Shown here: piece after piece, positions 1 to 5,540 of the stretch
Layout of the letters: every line of letters begins with the position of its first letter
Position numbering within the stretch: the first letter of the stretch is position 1
Assembly (NCBI GenBank): GCA_002348345.1
Contig: DEAY01000170.1
Coordinates: 1 to 6,498 of the forward strand
DNA from: Verrucomicrobia bacterium UBA2970
GTDB taxonomy: Bacteria; Verrucomicrobiota; Verrucomicrobiia; Limisphaerales; AAA164-E04
DNA length: 6,498 nt
Direction of reading: 5' to 3'
Notes under the pieces: model-generated
What the model saw: the letters and a program-made list of their open reading frames with translations, nothing else
Told to the model about the DNA's origin: nothing
The model's database searches: none
Made by a program: the position numbers and the translations under genes

Positions 1-345
1 GACTTGAGCAGCACCTTGAGTTGCTGACCCTTCAAGGGTCTCCATCAAAGTTGACAGTTGGTCAGTTTTCTCAATCGCAGCATCATGTTCCAAGGATTGG
101 GACACCTGTGCCACCGACTCGAGGCCATAGAAATGGGCCATTGACTTGAACGAGTGTGCGGCCCGTTTAAGTTCGACTAAATCATTGTCCTTAAGATGGT
201 TGTGCAACTGTGAGAGGGTTTGGGGGAGCTCGTCAATAAACGACCTCGCCAGCTCCCCGGCGACTTCGGGGCCTACGTCTTCAACGAGTTGATCGATCTT
301 AGCCCGGACCCGGGAGAGAGATTCCTCTGAATCGGAATTTACCAT
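1..345 (-). CDS. Hpt-domain phosphotransfer protein (partial, 3' end outside window)
   Basis: The minus strand is open from an ATG at 345 down to base 1, giving 115 residues that run off the window edge without a stop. The product looks like a histidine-containing phosphotransfer (Hpt) domain, a four-helix bundle that relays phosphate between hybrid histidine kinases and response regulators in the cytoplasm. The diagnostic stretch is RAAHSFKSMAHFYGLESVA (residues 61-79): His64 is the expected phosphoacceptor, with the Lys three residues later and the Gly of the following turn, and then a Q-S-L-E motif near residues 83-86 that matches the usual L-E ending of this helix. The remainder is charged and amphipathic, as expected for helices. 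No clear Shine-Dalgarno precedes the ATG. The gene lies 62 bp behind a TIR-like gene on the same strand and may be translated from the same mRNA. A C-terminal fusion beyond the edge cannot be excluded. Family assignment is fairly sure; the partner kinase is unknown. Confidence 0.8.
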   Translation of the reverse strand, partial: MVNSDSEESLSRVRAKIDQLVEDVGPEVAGELARSFIDELPQTLSQLHNHLKDNDLVELKRAAHSFKSMAHFYGLESVAQVSQSLEHDAAIEKTDQLSTLMETLEGSATQGAAQV

Positions 346-407
346 ACGGGATACCGGAGACCATTGCCTTAAGGCGATCCAGGGGCAAGTTTTTGTCAAA
401 CGCAATT

Positions 408-1049
408 CTAGACCGATTTGGCAAAGGGTGTGCGTCCAACGGAGGGGCTGCCGGGATCGTCCATGTCGCAGCCCAGGGGCCTACACCACCGGGATTTGTC
501 AACGGATTCCTCCGAAGCGGATTCGAATCGATGGAGCGGGCTCTTGGTTTTCTCAATGAGGCTGTAAATCTCCTCGGTGTAGTGGGCGGGGCCGATTTGG
601 CCCATGGCGCGAAATCTGAAGGCTTCATCCCGCCAGGATTCCAGTGCATGGTTGAAGGTTTGGCCCTCCATTGGGATGTGAAGGATCAATTGATCGGCGA
701 TGAGGCTGGGAAATCGTTTTTCATCGATATCGCAACGCTGATTGATGTTGAGGGCGATCATCGGGCGTTTCATCCATGCGGCGGTGTTAAGTGCCCGCGT
801 GTCAACAGATTCTGCATCAATCTGGGTATTGCCGACAATGACGACAACGTAGTCCGAACGGATGACTTGCTCGATGAGATGGGCGTTCGATTCATGTCGA
901 TCGGCGTCTCTGGAAGCGTGACTGAGCTCGGTTGTCGTCCATGGCTTGACCTCGATCCCCTCGGTGGAGAGCCAGGCGAGCATTTCCTGATAGACACCAT
1001 AATCGGTGTCGTGATTGAGACTGAAGAAGACTCTTTTTGCTCGATTCAT
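408..1049 (-). CDS. TIR-like domain protein (DUF1863 / ThsB-like), possibly non-catalytic
   Basis: A 213-residue cytoplasmic protein with no signal peptide or membrane segment. The N-terminal 140 residues have the layout of MTH538/ThsB-type TIR-like domains: a first strand RVFFSLNHDTD (6-16), a helix, a WTTTELS segment (37-43), then a helix leading into SDYVVVIVGNTQ (65-76), and a third strand RPMIALNI (95-102). Domains of this class bind or process NAD-type nucleotides or make signalling cyclic nucleotides, for example ThsB of Thoeris anti-phage defence; whether this one does is not shown. The helix that normally carries a Trp-Val-x-x-Glu-Ile pattern here reads TRALNTAAWMK (84-94), so the usual Glu appears absent and the protein may be a binder rather than an enzyme. 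The last 45 residues are polar and low in hydrophobics. The Hpt gene follows after 62 bp. A long plus-strand frame over the same DNA (393-1199) has antisense-like composition and was discarded. No ThsA-like partner is visible. Confidence 0.65.
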   Translation of the reverse strand: MNRAKRVFFSLNHDTDYGVYQEMLAWLSTEGIEVKPWTTTELSHASRDADRHESNAHLIEQVIRSDYVVVIVGNTQIDAESVDTRALNTAAWMKRPMIALNINQRCDIDEKRFPSLIADQLILHIPMEGQTFNHALESWRDEAFRFRAMGQIGPAHYTEEIYSLIEKTKSPLHRFESASEESVDKSRWCRPLGCDMDDPGSPSVGRTPFAKSV

Positions 1050-1070
1050 GAACCGGGTGATTCTTTGTTG

Positions 1071-1078
1071 ACCTCCTC
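1071..1078 (-). promoter_or_regulatory. Strong Shine-Dalgarno, unusually far from the TIR-like gene ATG
   Basis: Read on the minus strand this is GAGGAGGT, an almost perfect anti-16S match. It lies 21 nt before the first ATG (1049) of the TIR-like gene, well beyond the usual 5-10 nt. An in-frame TGA overlaps the motif (1079-1077), and no in-frame ATG, GTG or TTG lies between. The only codon at normal spacing is ATC at 1061-1059. Either initiation occurs at the ATG with the distance shortened by RNA folding, or a rare ATC start adds four residues. Confidence 0.55.
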
Positions 1079-1578
1079 AAAGGAACCAATATTGCGATTT
1101 AGGCTGCCTGAAGTATCGAAATCGAGAATACGTACATGTACTTATTTTGGGGTGGTTCTTCATCTGGATTGGTTTTGTGGGCATCGGGGTGAGCAATGAT
1201 CGGTTTATCGACACAGCGACCAACGAACCGAACAGGTCCACCCTTACATTGGAGATTGCCTTGGTCGCCGAGCCGCATTCCGCGAGGAGGCGAAAGTGCT
1301 TCCTCCTTCAATCCGGGCTTTCCGGACAAGGCCTGAATCCCGGTCCCTGGCGGATGGACGAATCGTCAGGCGCTCCCGAGGCTCAAGGTGAAGGCCGCCA
1401 TCCCGGATAGAAAATCCAAACGAGTCGGCATTGATCGTTCTCGTCGTCAAGCCCCTTAGAAGGAGGGGGGCATCGAGCGTGCTTTTCTCCGATCGATTTC
1501 CCTAGGGAGGGGCAGCTTGGATCTGGACAATGAATCATCAGGTTCGCTGGGGCCTTCTCAAGTCGTGTTACATTTCCA
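1079..1578. other. Divergent intergenic region without a supported gene
   Basis: This stretch of about 500 bp separates the minus-strand TIR/Hpt unit from the plus-strand leucine leader. Several short open frames exist on both strands, but none shows a recognisable motif, a good ribosome site or protein-like composition. Visible structure includes a hairpin with an 8-bp stem (one G-U pair) at 1284-1305, with loop GAAAGT, and a 5-bp stem (TCCGG/CCGGA) at 1312-1326. The segment at 1455-1515 is rich in runs of G and C. The TIR-unit promoter must lie in the 1085-1200 part, but I cannot pick convincing -35 and -10 boxes. No tRNA, riboswitch consensus or T-box core sequence was recognised. Confidence 0.5.
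1132..1141. repeat. 10-bp perfect palindrome, candidate operator
   Basis: GTACATGTAC is a perfect dyad about 55 bp upstream of the displaced Shine-Dalgarno of the TIR-like gene, in the likely promoter region of the TIR/Hpt unit. Such a site could bind a dimeric repressor, but one 10-bp palindrome also arises by chance, and I see no second copy in the window. Confidence 0.25.
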
Positions 1579-1608
1579 TTGACCGAACGGAAGGGAGATT
1601 GATACGGT
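1579..1608 (+). promoter_or_regulatory. Candidate sigma70-type promoter of the leucine leader
   Basis: TTGACC at 1579-1584 matches the -35 consensus in five of six positions. After 18 bp, TACGGT at 1603-1608 keeps the three most conserved -10 positions (T, A and final T) but is otherwise poor. If used, transcription would begin around 1614-1617, almost at the leader ATG, so the leader peptide would be translated nearly leaderless. An upstream promoter is equally possible. Confidence 0.25.
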
Positions 1609-1616
1609 TTTCTGTG

Positions 1617-1691
1617 ATGCATCACTCGCGAGACATTCTTCTGCTTCTTACGGGCGGACTGCTGCTGAGCAGTCTGGCGGATGGGTGTTAG
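1617..1691 (+). CDS. leuL: leu operon leader peptide (attenuator control peptide)
   Basis: A short frame from ATG 1617 to TAG 1689-1691 encodes 24 residues, MHHSRDILLLLTGGLLLSSL followed by ADGC. It carries eight Leu codons: four in a row (1638-1649), three in a row (1659-1667) and one at 1674. This matches leu leader peptides such as E. coli leuL, which also has four consecutive Leu codons. Its job is to sense charged tRNA-Leu through ribosome stalling, not to make a functional protein. A 14-bp terminator hairpin follows 19 nt after the stop, and leuA follows that. GTG 1614, TTG 1599 and ATG 1530 are in-frame alternative starts; an AGGGAG motif at 1592-1597 is 19 nt from the chosen ATG, so the start is uncertain. 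The hydrophobic stretch could be mistaken for a lipoprotein signal, but a stop follows the Cys at once. It is too short for most gene callers. Confidence 0.85.
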   Translation: MHHSRDILLLLTGGLLLSSLADGC

Positions 1692-1724
1692 AGAACCGGT
1701 CAAGATTTCGAAACCCCACCGCCA
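1655..1724 (+). promoter_or_regulatory. Pause hairpin and antiterminator of the leu attenuator
   Basis: Two mutually exclusive structures are visible. The pause (protector) hairpin pairs 1655-1663 with 1668-1676 around loop GCTG, nine pairs including one G-U, and sits on the second block of Leu codons. The antiterminator pairs TGGCGG (1675-1680) and TGGG (1682-1685), with A1681 bulged, to CCCA-CCGCCA (1715-1724), which is the 5' arm of the terminator. The 5' antiterminator arm is effectively an imperfect copy of the terminator 3' arm. A ribosome stalled at Leu codons 1638-1649 covers the pause hairpin's 5' arm and leaves 1675-1685 free, so leuA is read. A ribosome at the stop codon covers 1675-1685, so the terminator forms. 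The base pairing is read directly from the sequence; the switching is inferred from the known leu/trp attenuation model. Confidence 0.75.
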
Positions 1725-1749
1725 ACACCATGGCGGTGGGGTTTTTTTT
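1711..1749 (+). terminator. Intrinsic terminator of the leu attenuator
   Basis: A perfect 14-bp stem pairs 1711-1724 (AAACCCCACCGCCA) with 1731-1744. The loop is ACACCA and an uninterrupted run of eight T's spans 1742-1749. It lies after the leader-peptide stop and 49 nt before the leuA ATG, so it acts before the structural gene, as in transcription attenuation. Its 5' arm is shared with the antiterminator. Confidence 0.92.
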
Positions 1750-1798
1750 GGTCCGGACGCGGCATCACCGGCAAAGAGAAATAAAACAAACAGACCGA

Positions 1799-3373
1799 AT
1801 GAAAAACAAACGCGTATTGATTTTCGATACTACGTTACGTGATGGCGAACAATGTCCGGGGGCCTCGATGAATCTTCGGGAGAAGCTTGAGATTGCTCGG
1901 CAACTTGAGCGGCTCAAGGTGGACGTGGTCGAGGCGGGATTTCCGGTGATCAGTGAGGGTGATTTCACGGCCGTCGAGGCGATCTCCAAGGAATTGAAGG
2001 GGCCGACGATCGCCGGATTGGCCCGATGTGTCTCGGGTGATATCGACGCCGCCGGAGCCGCGGTCAAGCCCGCTGGTAGACGGGGGAGAATTCATGTCTT
2101 TCTGGCCACCTCTAAGATTCATCGTGAATTCAAACTTGGAAAGGCAGAGGATGAAATCGTTCGCCTGGCGGTGAAGGGAGTCAAACAAGCCAAAGGCTAT
2201 GTTGATGATGTCGAATTCTCTCCAGAGGACGCGTCGAGAACAGAGCCGGAGTTTCTCGTTCGCATTTGTCGAGCCGCAGTGGATGCCGGCGCGACGACGG
2301 TCAATATCCCTGACACCGTTGGTTGGACGGTTCCCAACGAGTTTGAGGAACTGATCCGTCAGCTCTATGAATCGGTTCCGGAATTTCAATCGGGCCGGGC
2401 GATCATTAGTGTTCACTGTCACAATGATTTGGGGTTAGCGGTGGCCAATTCGCTGGCGGCTGTCCGAGCGGGAGCACGTCAAGTTGAATGCACGATGAAT
2501 GGCATTGGGGAACGTGCGGGGAATGCGTCCCTGGAAGAGATTGTGATGGCTCTCACCACCCGCAAGGATGTCTTTCGAGGATTCAAGTGCGGGGTCAAAC
2601 CTAAGGAAATCGTTCGCACGTCCCGTTTGGTGGCAAGACTATCCGGGCTTTCCGTTCAGCGGAGTAAGGCCATTGTTGGGGAGAATGCCTTTGCCCATAG
2701 CAGTGGAATCCACCAAGACGGAATTCTCAAGAAACGCGAAACCTATGAGATCATGGATCCCGTCAAAGTGGGATGGGGAAAGACCGAGTTGCCTCTCACG
2801 AAACATAGTGGCCGAGCTGCGGTGTTGTCGCGACTAAAGCATTTGGGTTTCAAGATGACCGATGACGATGTTAGTGCGATTTTTGCGCGGTTCAAAGAGA
2901 TCGGGGACAAGAAGAAGTTCGTTTATGACGACGATCTCGCGGCCTTGGTGGAGGGCCATATCACGATTGTTCCCGAGACTTGGATGCTTGAGTATTTGTC
3001 CGTGTCGAGTGGATCCTCGACGGTGCCGACAGCGACCGTTCGATTGAGTCGTGCCGGTTCAAAGGAGAAAGAAGCGACGGTTTACCAAGATGCTGGCGTG
3101 GGAGATGGTCCGGTGGATGCGGCTCTGAAGGCCATCGACCGTCTGACCAAAGTGCGAGGCCGGCTAAAGGATTTCTCTTTGCGGGGGGTCTCCCAGGGGA
3201 AAGATGCTTTGGGGGAGGTGACGGTCAAGGCCGATTTTGGAGACGGGAATCTGGTGACGGGACGGGGAGCTAGCACTGATATTATTGAGGCGAGTGCCCG
3301 AGCTTACTTGAATGCAGTGAATCGCTTTCTCAATGCCAAGCAGCGAACCGGAAAGCGGAAAGCGGTGTCCTGA
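1799..3373 (+). CDS. leuA: 2-isopropylmalate synthase
   Basis: A 524-residue cytoplasmic enzyme that condenses acetyl-CoA with 2-oxoisovalerate to 2-isopropylmalate, the first committed step of leucine synthesis. The TIM-barrel catalytic domain opens with DTTLRDGEQCPGASM (10-24). The divalent-metal ligands expected for the family are all present: Asp15, His206 and His208 in HCHND, and Asn242 in GERAGNAS. The subdomain motif HSSGIHQDG (300-308) carries the conserved His305, and LTKHSGR (333-339) follows. Residues from about 390 to 510 form the LeuA dimer/regulatory domain (GDGPVDAALKAI at 435-446, TDIIEASARAYLNAVNRF at 493-510), where leucine feedback inhibition normally acts. Length fits the family. 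I chose ATG 1799 because the motif-bearing protein starts there; the frame stays open upstream to a GTG at 1685, but that would translate through the terminator. The ribosome site is weak and the spacer A-rich. Citramalate synthase is the main alternative, but the Leu-rich leader favours LeuA. The 3' end converges on the hydrolase gene, 19 bp away, with no terminator seen. Confidence 0.95.
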   Translation: MKNKRVLIFDTTLRDGEQCPGASMNLREKLEIARQLERLKVDVVEAGFPVISEGDFTAVEAISKELKGPTIAGLARCVSGDIDAAGAAVKPAGRRGRIHVFLATSKIHREFKLGKAEDEIVRLAVKGVKQAKGYVDDVEFSPEDASRTEPEFLVRICRAAVDAGATTVNIPDTVGWTVPNEFEELIRQLYESVPEFQSGRAIISVHCHNDLGLAVANSLAAVRAGARQVECTMNGIGERAGNASLEEIVMALTTRKDVFRGFKCGVKPKEIVRTSRLVARLSGLSVQRSKAIVGENAFAHSSGIHQDGILKKRETYEIMDPVKVGWGKTELPLTKHSGRAAVLSRLKHLGFKMTDDDVSAIFARFKEIGDKKKFVYDDDLAALVEGHITIVPETWMLEYLSVSSGSSTVPTATVRLSRAGSKEKEATVYQDAGVGDGPVDAALKAIDRLTKVRGRLKDFSLRGVSQGKDALGEVTVKADFGDGNLVTGRGASTDIIEASARAYLNAVNRFLNAKQRTGKRKAVS

Positions 3374-3392
3374 TAAACAAGTGCTTTGGGTT

Positions 3393-5474
3393 CTAGGGAG
3401 CGCGATGCTCATCCGTGCGGGGACCCTCATTTGACCCGGCATTCGAAGCGTCCTCCCGAGAGATGGTCGTTGACCACTTGAGATGGGTGGCGACGGATTC
3501 GGCAAAGACGGCGACGTGCGGGGCGGTTCGGATCAGTTTGATCGGGCGATCCTCCAGGCTGGCGGCAATGGTCCATGGCAGAGAGCCCAGGCGTGAGACG
3601 TTGAGGTAGTCGGGACCCTGTCGATGATTCTTCGGCAATTCGAACAATTCAAGAGCTCCCGCCTGCGGAAGGAAAAGTGAGGCATAGAGGGCATTGACGG
3701 CCATGTGACGATGAGCTCGAAGGATCGCTTTGACTCGGCCAAACCGAGGCAAGGTGGTGGTTGCCTGGACGGCCTTGATAATGTCGAAGACCCGGATCGA
3801 GTCCAGGGTCTCACCGATCAGCATGAAACGACGGCGGATTTGAGTATGATGCCAGTCATCGGAGGGCCAGGCGGATGGGCCGATTCCCCGCGGGGCGAAC
3901 CAAGCATAGGCGATGGAAGGGGTCAGGTCCGCTTCCAAGGGTCGTGTTGATTGTTCCTGGAGCGCGTCCTTGAATTTTTCGTGGAAGGAAAGACCGCTCG
4001 TTTCGTCGAGGATCTCAATGATAATCTGCTCGACTTGGTCCACCCGTTTGGGGACGTACAAGTAGAGGGGAAGTCGGACGCGTTGGTGGAGCGTGAGGCC
4101 GAAATGTTGAAGACTTCCGCCGTCGATGGGGCGATCGATCACTTGTTGAAGACGCGGACGCTCTTCCAGGGTGGGCCAACTGCGAAATGTTTTCTCCCGC
4201 AGGGTTTGAAGCCACTTGAGTTTTAGCGACCGCCAATGGTTGGCGGAATTTGGGAGGGTTGGAACGGGGGCCTGGGGAACAAAGGACTCGTGAATGGTGG
4301 TGTTGATGGCGTCTTCGGGAAACGATTCAAAACTGGCCAGAGCCGTGTTTGGAAAACGCTTGACCGCCGCGGACTCGATGGGGGCTTGGGATCCTTTGAG
4401 GAACCGATTGAACCATCGGAAAGTGGGGAGGCGTAGGGCTTGGGTATCACGGTGAGGGCCCTCGGTGATCAGGAGCCCCAGGTGATCTTCAGATTGATAC
4501 AGACCGTAGATCTTCTTCACTTCGGAATGCAAGCGGACAACGCCATCGAGGGGGAAAATCGGATCTTTGTCAGAGTTGGCAATTAGCAGTGGGCGAGGAG
4601 CCAGGAGGGCGGCGACTTTCGAATAGTCCCATCGGTAAGTGTTGACCATGAACATGCAGTCACAGTGACCTTCCACGATACCGTCCACGACTTGATTGTG
4701 AAGATCGGTGATGCCCGCGACCGGAACGGCCACCCGAATGCGCTCGTCGAGGGCCGCCGCCCACCAACTGTAGACGCCGCCTCCGGAACGTCCGGTGATG
4801 CCGATGCGGTCCATGTCTACCTCGGAACGGGTGGCGAGGTAGTCCAGTGCCCGGATGCTGTTCCAGGTTTCAACGCCGGCTGGGGTATAGCCGCGTGAAT
4901 TCCACCACCACATGCCGTAGCGGTAGGTGCCGTGGTGGATGCCTTCGATTTCCCCTCGATGAATCGTATCGATGATGAGACAAGCATAGCCGTTTTGAGC
5001 GTACCAGATGCCGTGATGTTGGTAAGCGACTTTATTGCCAAAGCTTCGATCACCGTCCTTGACGAGGGCATGGCCACAAACATACAGAATCGTGGGGAAT
5101 GGACCCGCCTGGTGTTTGGGCAGATAGAGATTCGCGGTGACGTAGAGCCCGGGAAGCGATTGGAAGTGAAGCGTTTCAACTCGGATGTCCTCCTCGTCGA
5201 TCTGCCCCGTAATCACCGGGTCGAGTGGCGTTTTTTCCGGCCAAGGAGCGAGTCCTAACATTTCACGAAGCTCGGTCTGTAGGCGGGGACGAGCTGATTG
5301 CCAGGCCTTAAGGCTACGGTAGGGGGCGAGATTGCCTGAGCGGATTTCCGCGGTTCGGTGGGCGAAGTAGCCGTCGAGGATGCTTTGCCCCGTTGGGGGG
5401 GCTGCTGCCAGGGCACCCCACCCGCAGAGAACTGAGGCGAGGATCATCGTGGTCAAAGACAGGGAGGGCGTCAT
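3393..5474 (-). CDS. Exported acetyl-xylan-esterase-like alpha/beta hydrolase with a degenerate second lobe
   Basis: About 693 residues from ATG 5474; positions below count from that Met. An N-terminal hydrophobic segment (about 10-25, ending ALAAA) looks like a signal peptide, so the protein probably acts in the periplasm or outside the cell. The first lobe (about 90-360) is an alpha/beta hydrolase: YLPKHQAGPFPTILYVCGHA before the oxyanion region, the nucleophile elbow GITGRSGGG with Ser230, SDKDPIFP with Asp304, and EGPHRD with His341, a complete triad. It resembles acetyl-xylan or related carbohydrate esterases and probably deacylates polysaccharides; the substrate is not readable. The second lobe (about 465-660) has RRRFMLIGETLDSIRVFDIIKAV, then AHRHMAVNALYASLF and ELPKNHRQGPDYLNV, a hydrolase-like order without a G-x-S-x-G, so probably non-catalytic. 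The frame can start at TTG 5534, adding 20 basic residues that would give the signal peptide a positive n-region. It follows the prenyltransferase gene by 66 bp. Confidence 0.82.
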   Translation of the reverse strand: MTPSLSLTTMILASVLCGWGALAAAPPTGQSILDGYFAHRTAEIRSGNLAPYRSLKAWQSARPRLQTELREMLGLAPWPEKTPLDPVITGQIDEEDIRVETLHFQSLPGLYVTANLYLPKHQAGPFPTILYVCGHALVKDGDRSFGNKVAYQHHGIWYAQNGYACLIIDTIHRGEIEGIHHGTYRYGMWWWNSRGYTPAGVETWNSIRALDYLATRSEVDMDRIGITGRSGGGVYSWWAAALDERIRVAVPVAGITDLHNQVVDGIVEGHCDCMFMVNTYRWDYSKVAALLAPRPLLIANSDKDPIFPLDGVVRLHSEVKKIYGLYQSEDHLGLLITEGPHRDTQALRLPTFRWFNRFLKGSQAPIESAAVKRFPNTALASFESFPEDAINTTIHESFVPQAPVPTLPNSANHWRSLKLKWLQTLREKTFRSWPTLEERPRLQQVIDRPIDGGSLQHFGLTLHQRVRLPLYLYVPKRVDQVEQIIIEILDETSGLSFHEKFKDALQEQSTRPLEADLTPSIAYAWFAPRGIGPSAWPSDDWHHTQIRRRFMLIGETLDSIRVFDIIKAVQATTTLPRFGRVKAILRAHRHMAVNALYASLFLPQAGALELFELPKNHRQGPDYLNVSRLGSLPWTIAASLEDRPIKLIRTAPHVAVFAESVATHLKWSTTISREDASNAGSNEGPRTDEHRAP

Positions 5475-5540
5475 CAATCGGTGGCGAAGCCTAGCAGGAT
5501 GGCGGGTCCCTGCAATGGGCGATTTACGAGGCAAAGGCCC

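Noticed and set aside
366..375. GCCTTAAGGC palindrome between the TIR-like and Hpt genes
   Set aside because: It has no loop or T-run, so it is not a terminator, and a single 10-bp dyad is easily due to chance.
393..1199. 268-codon plus-strand open frame
   Set aside because: It is antisense to the TIR-like gene, its composition looks like a reverse-frame shadow, and it has no recognisable motif. The minus-strand frame shows TIR-type strand and helix patterning.
1617..1691. Lipoprotein signal peptide reading of the leader
   Set aside because: The Leu-rich segment ending in Cys mimics a lipobox, but a stop codon follows immediately. The terminator and leuA context explain it better as an attenuation peptide.
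1383..1703. 106-codon minus-strand open frame opposite the leucine leader
   Set aside because: Its Gln and Lys runs are simply the complement of the CTG and CTT Leu codons, and it overlaps the regulatory structures.
1650..1750. T-box riboswitch upstream of leuA
   Set aside because: The conserved T-box core that pairs with the tRNA acceptor end was not found, whereas a leader peptide with Leu runs was.
3374..3392. Possible bidirectional terminator between leuA and the hydrolase
   Set aside because: The 19-bp gap contains no inverted repeat or T-tract.
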